Assembly: GCA_947480815.1 (NCBI GenBank)
Contig: CANKEA010000071.1
Location: forward strand, 1 to 6,505
DNA from: Caulobacterales bacterium
Lineage (GTDB): Bacteria > Pseudomonadota > Alphaproteobacteria > Caulobacterales > Caulobacteraceae
DNA: 6,505 bases
Direction: 5' to 3'
Part shown: one piece after another, positions 1 through 6,126 of the stretch
Position numbering within the stretch: position 1 is the stretch's first letter
How the letters are laid out: every line of letters begins with the position of its first letter
Translations under genes and position numbers: made by a program
The notes under the pieces: model-generated
Database searches by the model: none
Seen by the model: the letters and a program-made list of their open reading frames with translations, nothing else
Told to the model about the DNA's origin: nothing

Positions 1-252
1 CCGGTCGCGTGCGGCAACGCCCACAGACTAGAGCCAGGCGACCTTGATGTGGTCTCACCAGACGTTGGTGATATCCATCGCGTGAGCAATGTCTTTGAGG
101 ATCGTGCCTCGATCTCGATCCATGTCTATGGTGCCAATATCAGCGCCATCCGCCGTTTCCGCTACGACCGCGATGGCAACCCGCATGATTTCATGTCGAG
201 CTACGGCAACGAAACCACGCCTAACCTGTGGGACCTGGCGGTCAACCCATGA
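1..252 (+). CDS. Thiol dioxygenase, cysteine dioxygenase family (C-terminal part, 5' end outside window)
   Basis: The reading frame is open from the first base and ends at TGA 250-252, so 83 C-terminal residues are visible. They match the cupin barrel end of cysteine dioxygenase-type enzymes, cytosolic non-haem iron proteins that add O2 to a thiol to give a sulfinate. The visible DIHRVSN segment carries the third iron-ligand histidine (codon 76-78, rat CDO His140). Seventeen residues later comes Tyr at 127-129 (rat Tyr157), within an S-I-H-V-Y segment that preserves the Ser-His-Tyr relay of the family (codons 115-129). The spacing from His to Tyr is the same as in rat CDO. The first two iron ligands lie upstream of the window. 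Substrate cannot be fixed: cysteine, 3-mercaptopropionate and mercaptosuccinate dioxygenases share these residues. The stop overlaps the start of the rhodanese gene as ATGA, so the two are probably translationally coupled. A GTG at 49 is internal, not the start, because similarity continues upstream of it. Confidence 0.85.
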   Translation, partial: PVACGNAHRLEPGDLDVVSPDVGDIHRVSNVFEDRASISIHVYGANISAIRRFRYDRDGNPHDFMSSYGNETTPNLWDLAVNP

Positions 253-1811
253 CCGCCAAGACAACGCCGGCGCAGGTGCGCGCGGCCTGGATCACCCGGT
301 CTGAAATCGCGCTGATCGACCTGCGTGAGGAAGATCCCTTCGCCAAGGACCATCCCTTGTTCGCGGTGCAGATTCCGCTGAGCCGGCTGGAACTGGAAAT
401 CCTCGACAAGGTGCCGCGCAAGGCAGCGCCCATCGTGCTGTACGACAACGGCGAGGGCCTAACCTCCCGTGCGGCACATGTTCTGAGCAGCCTTGGCTAT
501 ACCGCAGTCAGTGAACTTGATGGCGGCCTGGAGGGCTGGCGCAAGGCCGGTTACGAACTCTTCCAGGACGTCAATTCCTGCAGCAAGGCGTTCGGCGAAC
601 TGGTCGAGCACTGCCGCCACACCCCATCCCTTCCCGCCCCCGAAGCCAAGGCCCTGATCGAGTCCGAGTTCGACCTGGTGGTGCTCGACGCGCGCCGCTA
701 CGAAGAGTTCCAGACCATGAGCATCCCGCGCGGCATGAGTGTGCCGGGTGCGGAGCTGGTGCTGAGGGCCAGGGAGATCGCGCCCGACCCGACCACGACC
801 ATTATCGTCAACTGCGCTGGGCGAACCCGCAGCATCATCGGCGCGCAATCGCTTATCAATGCGGGCGTGCCCAATCCGGTATTCGCGCTGCGTAACGGCT
901 CGATCGGCTGGAAGCTCGCCGGCCAGGCGTTGGACCACGGCAAGGCCGCGCGTTTCCCAAACGTCACGCCAAAGCATGTGACCGAGGCGAAAGCGAAGGC
1001 GCGCGCCGTATCGTACCGTGCAGGGGTGAGGCGGCTTGATCCGGCAATACTGGCGTCGCTCGTCCAAGACGACACGCGCACCCTGTATCGCTTCGACGTG
1101 CGTACCCAGGAGGAATACGCCAGCGGCCACATCCCCGGCTTTAAGTCCTCCCCCGGCGGGCAGCTGGTGCAAGAAACCGATATGAACGCCGCGGTACGCG
1201 GCGCGCGCATCGTGCTAGCCGACGATGTCGGCCCGCGCGCCGACATGAGCGCCTCCTGGCTCGCCCAGATGAACTGGGAGGTCTACGTCCTCGACGGTGG
1301 GTTCGACGGCAAGCTGGAGACTGGCACGTGGACGCCATCGTACCCGACTTTGCCGGATGCACAGACGATCAATGTGGCCGAGATGGAAACTGCGGACCTG
1401 ACCGTGGTCGATCTTGCCACGTCACCTCAGTATCGTAAGGGCCACATCCCGGGTGCCTGGTTCGTGGTTCGCGCCCGTCTGGCGCAGGCCTTAAACAAAC
1501 TGCCACTCGACAAGGATTTCGTGCTGACCTCTCCGGACGGCGCGCTTGCACGACTGGCCGCCGCCGACCTCGCCGCCCTGACGGGTCATAAGGTTTGGGT
1601 ACTGCAGGGTGGAACCGCCGCCTGGGCCGCCACGGGCAGGTCGCTGGTAACCGGCCTTACCGATGCCGCCTCCGACCCAGACGATATCTATCGGCGACCC
1701 TATGAGGGCACAGACAACACCGCCACCGCCATGCAGGCCTATCTCGACTGGGAATTCGGCCTAGTGGACCAACTGGCCCGCGACGGAACCCACGGCTTCT
1801 TCGTCATCTAG
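249..1811 (+). CDS. Four-domain rhodanese-like sulfurtransferase
   Basis: This 520-residue, probably cytosolic protein is a tandem of four rhodanese-like modules: about residues 8-105, 130-230, 258-360 and 370-465. Each has the fold's landmarks (a D-x-R or D-L-A strand end, a GHIPG-type turn in modules 3 and 4, and a closing L-x-G-G or R-N-G-S-x-G-W segment). Only module 2 has a proper active-site loop, C-A-G-R-T-R-S, with Cys189 (codon 813-815) as the persulfide-carrying residue. At the matching place module 1 has Asp66, module 3 Ala324/Asp325 and module 4 Thr427/Ser428. Rhodaneses move sulfane sulfur from donors such as thiosulfate or persulfides to thiol acceptors. The C-terminal tail (about 478-520, ending G-T-H-G-F-F-V-I) lies outside the rhodanese folds and looks like a conserved family tail. 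ATG 249 is preferred over GTG 228 because it forms an ATGA overlap with the dioxygenase stop, typical of operon genes. Sulfur donor and acceptor are unknown; the neighbour suggests low-molecular-weight thiols or their persulfides. Confidence 0.88.
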   Translation: MTAKTTPAQVRAAWITRSEIALIDLREEDPFAKDHPLFAVQIPLSRLELEILDKVPRKAAPIVLYDNGEGLTSRAAHVLSSLGYTAVSELDGGLEGWRKAGYELFQDVNSCSKAFGELVEHCRHTPSLPAPEAKALIESEFDLVVLDARRYEEFQTMSIPRGMSVPGAELVLRAREIAPDPTTTIIVNCAGRTRSIIGAQSLINAGVPNPVFALRNGSIGWKLAGQALDHGKAARFPNVTPKHVTEAKAKARAVSYRAGVRRLDPAILASLVQDDTRTLYRFDVRTQEEYASGHIPGFKSSPGGQLVQETDMNAAVRGARIVLADDVGPRADMSASWLAQMNWEVYVLDGGFDGKLETGTWTPSYPTLPDAQTINVAEMETADLTVVDLATSPQYRKGHIPGAWFVVRARLAQALNKLPLDKDFVLTSPDGALARLAAADLAALTGHKVWVLQGGTAAWAATGRSLVTGLTDAASDPDDIYRRPYEGTDNTATAMQAYLDWEFGLVDQLARDGTHGFFVI

Positions 1812-1887
1812 GCACCGGTCGAGCGGGCCATTAGCGCCCACCAGGGCTGGCGTTTGGCGCAGAAATCCTTATTTTCCTGAAGCCTTT
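1812..1887. other. 3' flank of rhodanese gene; at most a weak terminator
   Basis: No gene is seen here. A short GC stem can form between CGCC at 1835-1838 and GGCG at 1849-1852, followed by TTT at 1853-1855; an alternative pairing is GCGCC 1834-1838 with GGCGC 1856-1860. Neither is followed by a convincing T run, so intrinsic termination of the dioxygenase-rhodanese transcript here is only possible. The stretch 1866-1888 is relatively AT- and pyrimidine-rich and leads into the palindrome. Confidence 0.25.
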
Positions 1888-1915
1888 CCGTTTGAGATGG
1901 TCTCATCTGAAACGG
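1888..1915. promoter_or_regulatory. 28-bp palindrome, candidate operator of the GntR regulator
   Basis: Left arm CCGTTTGAGATG (1888-1899) and right arm CATCTGAAACGG (1904-1915) are reverse complements except for one G/G position (1894 against 1909), around a 4-base centre GTCT. Eleven of twelve pairs match. A second, offset symmetry lies inside it: TGAGA, TGG, TCTCA (1893-1905). It lies 108 bp upstream of the regulator start and 77 bp after the rhodanese stop, and abuts a TAAAAT box at 1932. GntR/FadR proteins bind as dimers to palindromes and commonly control their own operon, so autoregulation is the simplest reading (inference). As RNA it could form a 12-pair hairpin with one mismatch, but no T run follows on either strand, which argues against a terminator. 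Confidence 0.6.
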
Positions 1916-1937
1916 GCAATGGACTCGGTTCTAAAAT
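1907..1937 (+). promoter_or_regulatory. Possible sigma70-type promoter for the GntR-dehydrogenase unit
   Basis: TAAAAT at 1932-1937 matches five of six bases of the -10 consensus. The best upstream -35-like hexamer is CTGAAA at 1907-1912 (four of six), with a 19-bp spacer, longer than ideal. The -35 region would overlap the right arm of the palindrome, so a bound repressor would block polymerase. Transcription would leave a leader of roughly 80 bases before the regulator. The call rests on consensus matching only. Confidence 0.35.
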
Positions 1938-1953
1938 TCAGAGCACGTCGGGC

Positions 1954-1978
1954 GGGTTAACCGGCATCCAATTAACCC
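1954..1978. repeat. 7-bp inverted repeat in the leader of the GntR gene
   Basis: GGGTTAA at 1954-1960 and TTAACCC at 1972-1978 are exact reverse complements separated by 11 bases. The left arm also sits in the self-complementary octamer GGTTAACC (1955-1962). It may be a second operator half-site pair or a small leader hairpin; it lacks the features of a terminator or a known riboswitch. Confidence 0.35.
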
Positions 1979-2022
1979 TGACGCGCTCTACCCAGGGCGG
2001 GTGCTCATTGAAAGGTAGGCCC

Positions 2023-2739
2023 ATGGCTTTGACCTCTGTGCGACGGCGCGCCGTTGAAAAGTCCCTCGCGTCCGCCAACGTCAGCGAAATGAAGCCAAGC
2101 CGCTCATCCGCTACCGGTGCCTACGACCTGTTGCTCGAAGCCATCGAGAGCGGTGCACTTTCGCCCGGTGCCCGCCTGCGAGAAGCGGAACTGGCCCAGC
2201 GCTTCCAAATCAGCCGCACCCCGGTGCGCGAGGCGCTCAAGCGACTAGAAACGCAAGGCCTCGTCGCCCACGAGCCGCACCACGGCGCGGTGGTAGCGAC
2301 GATCGACTATGGGCAGATCTGTGAGCTCTACCTGATGCGCGAGGTGCTAGAAGGCACCGCCGCCCGCCTGGCCGCGCACCATGCCACCAAGGTCGAAATC
2401 GACGTGCTGTACGAGATGATCGAGCGCGACCGTAATCTGATCGGCCAGCCAAGGCAGCTGGCGCACACCAACCGCATGTTCCACGCCCAGATCCGCAACG
2501 CCGCGCGCAACCGCTATCTGAGCCAGACCCTGGAAAACTTCCGCCTTTCACTGGCCCTGCTGGCCGGTACCGCCCTGGCGGTACCCGGCCGCGGCGACCA
2601 GTCGATAAACGAGCACGAACTGGTGGTGAAGGCCATTGCGGCGCGCAACCCCGGCGAGGCGGAAGAGATTTCCCGCAACCACATTCGCAACGCGCTGAAG
2701 ACGCGCATCCGACTATTCGATACCCCGCCACCGGCCTAA
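2023..2739 (+). CDS. GntR-family transcriptional regulator, FadR subfamily (FCD domain)
   Basis: The 238-residue product is a ligand-responsive dimeric DNA-binding protein. Residues about 30-95 form the GntR winged helix-turn-helix; the segment around 55-80 with I-S-R-T-P-V-R-E-A-L-K-R-L is the family's signature recognition region. Residues about 102-225 are an all-helical FCD effector domain. His154, His198 and His220 fit the three metal-binding histidines of metal-containing FCD proteins (spacings 44 and 22). Asn150 stands where many members have Asp in D-x-x-F-H, so metal binding may differ. The effector, by family habit, is a small carboxylate; its identity is unknown. ATG 2023 is chosen because AAAGG lies 7 bases upstream and the product then has normal length; an in-frame ATG at 1897 lies inside the palindrome and would add 42 unlikely residues. 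It is followed after 29 bp by the dehydrogenase gene, its probable target along with its own promoter. Confidence 0.9.
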   Translation: MALTSVRRRAVEKSLASANVSEMKPSRSSATGAYDLLLEAIESGALSPGARLREAELAQRFQISRTPVREALKRLETQGLVAHEPHHGAVVATIDYGQICELYLMREVLEGTAARLAAHHATKVEIDVLYEMIERDRNLIGQPRQLAHTNRMFHAQIRNAARNRYLSQTLENFRLSLALLAGTALAVPGRGDQSINEHELVVKAIAARNPGEAEEISRNHIRNALKTRIRLFDTPPPA

Positions 2740-2754
2740 ATCCGGCTAATCCCC

Positions 2755-2760
2755 AAGGAG
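2755..2760 (+). promoter_or_regulatory. Strong ribosome binding site of the aldehyde dehydrogenase
   Basis: AAGGAG lies 8 bases before ATG 2769 and fixes that start over the in-frame ATG at 2778. It is the best Shine-Dalgarno match on the plus strand of the window, which suggests the enzyme is made in larger amount than the regulator encoded just upstream. Confidence 0.75.
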
Positions 2761-2768
2761 CCCGGACC

Positions 2769-4274
2769 ATGCACGACATGCCTGCGAAAGACAGCTCTAC
2801 CGCTCCGGGCGTCGCCCTGGGGCTGAAGGACCCGTCTCTGTTGCGCCAAGCTTGCCTGATCGGTGGCGACTGGGTGACGGCGGCGTCCGGCGAAACCATC
2901 GTTGTGCGCAATCCGGCCACGGGCGGGATCGTCGGACACGTCCCCTCACTGTCTCGGGCCGAGATCGATGCGGCGGTGAAGGCCGCTCACACGGCTCAAG
3001 CCGGCTGGCGGGCGATGACGGCTAAGGAGCGCAGCCTAATCCTGCGCAGGCTGTTCGAGCTGATGATCGCCAATACCGACGATCTGGCGCGCATCCTCAC
3101 CGCCGAACAGGGCAAACCCCTGGCCGAGGCGCGGGGCGAGATTGTCTATGCCGCCGCCTTCATCGAATGGTTCGCTGAGGAAGGTAAGCGCGCCTATGGC
3201 GATGTGATCCCAACGCCGGTGAAAGGCCGCCGCGTCATCGTGCAGAAGGAGCCGATCGGGGTGTTCGCGGCCATCACTCCTTGGAATTTTCCTACCGGCA
3301 TGATCACGCGCAAGGCTGGCCCCGGCTGGGCCGCCGGTTGTGCTGGTGTGATCCGTCCCGCCGACGAAACGCCATTCTCCGCCCTGGCCCTTGGCGTGCT
3401 AGCCGAGCGTGCCGGCATGCCGCCGGGCGTCTGCAACATCGTCACGGGCGAGCCGTCGGAGAGCGGCAAGGCGCTGTGCGAGAACCCCCTGGTGCGCAAG
3501 CTTTCCTTCACCGGCAGCACGCGCGTGGGTGCCCTGCTGATGGCCCAGTGCGCCCCGACCATCAAGAAGACCAGCATGGAGCTGGGCGGCAATGCAGCTT
3601 TCATCGTGTTCGACGATGCCGACCTCGACTCCGCCGTTAAGGGCGCAATAGCGTCCAAGTACCGTAACGCCGGCCAAACCTGCGTCTGCGCCAACCGCAT
3701 GCTGGTGCAGGAGGGGGTCTACGACGCCTTCGCCGCCAAGTTCACTGCTGCGGTGAAGGGACTTCACGTCGGCAATGGTCTTGATGACGGCGTAACCCAG
3801 GGTCCACTGATCAATCCGGCCGCCCTAGCCAAGGTAAAAGCCTTTGTGGACGATGCCCGAGCCAAGGGCGCGAAAGTTCTGATTGGTGGATCGCCCGATG
3901 CCCTGGGCGGCAATTTCTTCGAACCCACGGTTTTGAGCGAGGTGCCACGCGAAGCGCGGATGTTCGACGAAGAAATCTTCGGGCCAGTGGCACCGTTGTA
4001 CAAGTTCAAGAGCGAAGCTGAGGCCATCGCGCTGGCCAACGACACACCTTTCGGTCTGGCCTCCTATTTCTACAGCCGCGACATTGGCCGCATCTTCCGC
4101 GTCGCCGAGGCGCTGGAGACCGGGATGGTCGGCGTCAACGAAAGCCTCATCTCGTCCGAAGCCGTGCCATTCGGCGGGGTAAAGCTCTCTGGCATCGGTC
4201 GCGAGGGCGGTCGCTATGGAATCGAGGAATATCTCGAAATCAAGGCCATTACCCTCGGGGGACTCGACAGCTAA
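2769..4274 (+). CDS. Succinate-semialdehyde dehydrogenase-like aldehyde dehydrogenase
   Basis: The 501-residue product is full length for the GabD branch of the aldehyde dehydrogenase superfamily, which oxidises succinate semialdehyde to succinate with NAD(P)+ in the cytosol. Visible landmarks are P-W-N-F-P with oxyanion-hole Asn173, the Rossmann loop F-T-G-S-T-R-V-G (247-254), general base Glu271 in E-L-G-G-N, catalytic Cys305 in G-Q-T-C-V-C, and Glu402 in E-I-F-G-P. Arg181, Arg299 and Ser462 align with human SSADH Arg213, Arg334 and Ser498, which hold the substrate carboxylate, so a dicarboxylic semialdehyde or a sulfonate analogue is expected. Cys307 matches the redox-switch partner of human SSADH. 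Unusually, the conserved coenzyme-binding Lys of V-x-K-P-A is Arg196; Asp199 just after it hints at NAD+ rather than NADP+. It follows the GntR gene by 29 bp, probably in the same transcript, and converges on the ThDP enzyme gene. A physiological substrate other than succinate semialdehyde remains possible. Confidence 0.9.
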   Translation: MHDMPAKDSSTAPGVALGLKDPSLLRQACLIGGDWVTAASGETIVVRNPATGGIVGHVPSLSRAEIDAAVKAAHTAQAGWRAMTAKERSLILRRLFELMIANTDDLARILTAEQGKPLAEARGEIVYAAAFIEWFAEEGKRAYGDVIPTPVKGRRVIVQKEPIGVFAAITPWNFPTGMITRKAGPGWAAGCAGVIRPADETPFSALALGVLAERAGMPPGVCNIVTGEPSESGKALCENPLVRKLSFTGSTRVGALLMAQCAPTIKKTSMELGGNAAFIVFDDADLDSAVKGAIASKYRNAGQTCVCANRMLVQEGVYDAFAAKFTAAVKGLHVGNGLDDGVTQGPLINPAALAKVKAFVDDARAKGAKVLIGGSPDALGGNFFEPTVLSEVPREARMFDEEIFGPVAPLYKFKSEAEAIALANDTPFGLASYFYSRDIGRIFRVAEALETGMVGVNESLISSEAVPFGGVKLSGIGREGGRYGIEEYLEIKAITLGGLDS

Positions 4275-4277
4275 GCA

Positions 4278-4290
4278 AGCCGCTACGGCT
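4278..4290. terminator. Short shared hairpin between convergent genes
   Basis: AGCCG (4278-4282) and CGGCT (4286-4290) pair perfectly around the 3-base loop CTA, which is the stop codon of the minus-strand ThDP gene. The hairpin fills the 8-bp gap between the two convergent stops. There is no T run on the plus strand and only TTGCTT on the minus strand, so it would be a weak bidirectional terminator at best. Confidence 0.3.
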
Positions 4291-5986
4291 GAATAACGCC
4301 GGTGCCGTGGATGCTTTTCAGCGTCTTTCCCGGCGATATGTCCTCAAGTGCAACCTTGACATGGATCAAGGCCGGACGGCCGGCGGCGCGGGCTTCCTCA
4401 TAGGCTGCTGCGAAATCGGCGGTACGTTCCACGGTCGTAGCCCAGGCACCGAAGGCCCGCGCATAGGCCGCAAAGTCAGGATTGGTCAGGCCAGTCGCGA
4501 TAATCCGGTCCGGGTAGTCGCGCTCCTGGTGCATGCGGATGGTGCCATAGGCCCCGTTGTCGACCACCACCGTCACGACGTTGACGCCGTAGCGCATGGC
4601 GGTAGCCAGGTCTTGGCCGCACATCAAGAAATCACCGTCGCCGCAGAAGCAGATCACCTCACGCTCTGGAAAGGCCAGCTTGGCCCCCACCGCCGCGGGT
4701 AGGCCGAACCCCATGCCGCCGCTGATTGGCGCCAGCTGGGTGTGGATCCGGCGGTGCTTATAAAACCGGGCCAGCCAGGCTGCGAAATTACCCGCACCAC
4801 TGCAGATGATCGCGTCAGCGGCCGTCGCACCCGAAAGATAGTTCACGATCTCCGACATGTTCACCGGCCCCTCGGCGGGAATAGGCGCGGCGAAGGCCTC
4901 ATAATCGGCCCGCGCCTCGGCACGCCAGGCATCGTCAAAGGGCTCTAATTCCAAACTAGTCAGAGCCTGGACAGCCTCGGGCGGTTCAGCAACGGCAGAA
5001 ATGGCCACGGGCCAGACGCGACCCAGTTCCTCTGCGCCCGGATGGATGTGCGTCATCAACTGCGCCGTCTCGTTGGGCGTGAACAGGGTGAAGGCCTGGC
5101 TGGGGTTCTCGCCAAGGCGCGCCCCGATCACCAGCAGCATGTCGGCCCGCTTGGTCCAGGCGATCAGTTTTGGATTTGGCCCCAGCGCCAAGTCGCCGAC
5201 ATAGGCGCGGCTGTTATTGTCGATCGTATCCTTGCGGCGGAACGAGAGGGCCACCGGCAGATTCAGTGCCTCGGCCCAAACGCGCAGCCTGTCGCAGGCG
5301 TCCTGCGTCCAACCCATGCCGCCGAGGATCAGCAGGGGTCGCTTGGCAGCGGCCAGCTTTTGCCGAATCGGCTCCAGAACATGGGTCGGAAAGTCGGCGC
5401 GGGCGATATTGAGCGCCACGGGCCGGTAGGCCCCACTGTCCTGCTCCAGCACATCTTCTGGCAGGGAGATCACCACCGGCCCCTTGCGACCGGTCTGGGC
5501 GGTGATCAGGGCGCGGTTGACAAGTTCCACAGTGCGGTCGGCATGGGTGATTTCCAGCGCCAGCTTGGCGATGCCTCCGTACATCTGGCCGTAGTCGATT
5601 TCCTGGAACGCCCCCCGGCCGCGATGGCGGGCGGCGATCTGGCCAACGAATAGCAGCACGGGTGCGCTATCCTGTTCGGCGTTGTGAATACCTATGCTGG
5701 CGTGGGTCGCACCGGGACCGCGCGTGACCATGACCACGCCGGGCCGGCCCGTCAGGCGCGCATGGGCCACGGCCATGTTGGCGGCCGCCGCCTCATGCCG
5801 GCAGGTGATCACCTCTATCTGGTCGCGAACGTCGAACAGGGCGTCGATCACCGGCAGGTAGCTCTCGCCAGGAACCAGAAAAACGCGGTTGACGCCGTTC
5901 AGGGCTAGGCATTGCACCAGCGCCTGGGCGGAATTCCGCGACGGCGCAGCAACGTTCGTGGGCTTGCCAGCAAGATCATCGACCAT
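4283..5986 (-). CDS. ThDP-dependent enzyme, acetolactate synthase/2-oxoacid decarboxylase superfamily
   Basis: The 567-residue product has the three-domain order of the superfamily: PYR domain (about 15-185) with R-H-E and the cofactor-activating Glu65, and G-P-G-A-T-H at 90-95; a central domain (about 200-340); and a PP domain (about 375-550). In the PP domain the Mg/ThDP motif runs from G-D-G (Asp450) to D-N-G (Asn477), with the usual 27-residue Asp-to-Asn spacing. Such cytosolic enzymes decarboxylate or ligate 2-oxoacids. It is probably not biosynthetic acetolactate synthase: no small-subunit gene is adjacent and the V-x-Q-W-Q segment after the PP motif is absent, replaced by Y-G-T-I-R-M-H-Q, more like decarboxylases. 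Convergence with the SSADH-like gene suggests it may supply an aldehyde, for example from 2-oxoglutarate, but this is inference. ATG 5986 is preferred to an in-frame start at 6076 because AGGGAG lies 8 bases before it and homology-like sequence begins only after it. Confidence 0.85.
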   Translation of the reverse strand: MVDDLAGKPTNVAAPSRNSAQALVQCLALNGVNRVFLVPGESYLPVIDALFDVRDQIEVITCRHEAAAANMAVAHARLTGRPGVVMVTRGPGATHASIGIHNAEQDSAPVLLFVGQIAARHRGRGAFQEIDYGQMYGGIAKLALEITHADRTVELVNRALITAQTGRKGPVVISLPEDVLEQDSGAYRPVALNIARADFPTHVLEPIRQKLAAAKRPLLILGGMGWTQDACDRLRVWAEALNLPVALSFRRKDTIDNNSRAYVGDLALGPNPKLIAWTKRADMLLVIGARLGENPSQAFTLFTPNETAQLMTHIHPGAEELGRVWPVAISAVAEPPEAVQALTSLELEPFDDAWRAEARADYEAFAAPIPAEGPVNMSEIVNYLSGATAADAIICSGAGNFAAWLARFYKHRRIHTQLAPISGGMGFGLPAAVGAKLAFPEREVICFCGDGDFLMCGQDLATAMRYGVNVVTVVVDNGAYGTIRMHQERDYPDRIIATGLTNPDFAAYARAFGAWATTVERTADFAAAYEEARAAGRPALIHVKVALEDISPGKTLKSIHGTGVIQP

Positions 5987-6126
5987 CCGGTATTCTCCCT
6001 CGCACCGTTTTCTGACCGAGGTCGTATCAGGCCCCGCCCAAGTCGCAAGATCAAGACAGTCGGGCCGTCTTGGCATGGCCCACCGTGGCTTGTCCGGCCG
6101 GCCTCATCCCTCTAGCTTGCCTCCCA
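5987..6126. promoter_or_regulatory. Divergent intergenic region between ThDP enzyme and YkgJ-like genes
   Basis: These 140 bp must hold the start signals for the minus-strand ThDP gene and, unless transcribed from further away, the plus-strand gene. For the minus strand the best pair is TTGATC (6049-6054) and TGATAC (6024-6029), with a 19-bp spacer; this is weak. Small dyads are present: GACC-GA-GGTC (6014-6023), GGGCC/GGCCC (6062-6066 and 6077-6081), and CCAC-C-GTGG (6080-6088). The 28-bp palindrome of 1888-1915 has no copy here, so there is no sequence sign that the GntR regulator also controls this side. Confidence 0.4.
5995..6000 (-). promoter_or_regulatory. Ribosome binding site that sets the ThDP enzyme start
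   Basis: On the minus strand AGGGAG sits 8 bases before ATG 5986. The upstream in-frame candidate at 6076 has no comparable site and would prepend 30 residues of low-complexity, promoter-region translation. Confidence 0.7.

Noticed and set aside
50..60. TGGT-CTC-ACCA, a perfect match in form to FadR-type TGGTNNNACCA operators, sharing TGGTCTCA with the palindrome at 1888-1915.
   Set aside because: It lies inside the conserved coding sequence of the dioxygenase, far from any start, and an 11-bp dyad is expected by chance now and then. It is kept only as a coincidence to test in a binding scan.
459..1246. Two long minus-strand open frames (459-1172 and 698-1246) opposite the rhodanese gene.
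   Set aside because: They are compositional shadows of a GC-rich gene: overlapping a well-supported coding sequence, Arg/Ala-rich, with no recognisable domain.
1897..2022. Upstream in-frame ATG at 1897 that would extend the GntR regulator by 42 residues.
   Set aside because: It falls inside the palindrome, has no ribosome binding site, and the added residues do not resemble GntR N-termini. ATG 2023 has AAAGG at good spacing.
2237..2920. Minus-strand frame of 227 residues opposite the GntR gene and the gap before the dehydrogenase.
   Set aside because: It is very rich in Arg, Gly and Pro with no motif, crosses a clear gene boundary, and lies opposite two well-supported genes.
5042..5653. Plus-strand frame of 203 residues opposite the ThDP enzyme gene, plus smaller ones at 4307-4702 and 5684-5908.
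   Set aside because: They are antisense shadows of a gene with intact ThDP motifs; no domain, no ribosome binding site.
4283..5986. Sulfoacetaldehyde acetyltransferase (Xsc) as identity of the ThDP enzyme, suggested by the sulfur genes nearby.
   Set aside because: The N-terminal part does not follow the Xsc pattern around its catalytic region, and no phosphotransacetylase gene is adjacent.
5987..6076. Longer start (6076) for the ThDP enzyme.
   Set aside because: The extra 30 residues have no similarity to superfamily N-termini, while ATG 5986 has a strong AGGGAG site 8 bases upstream.
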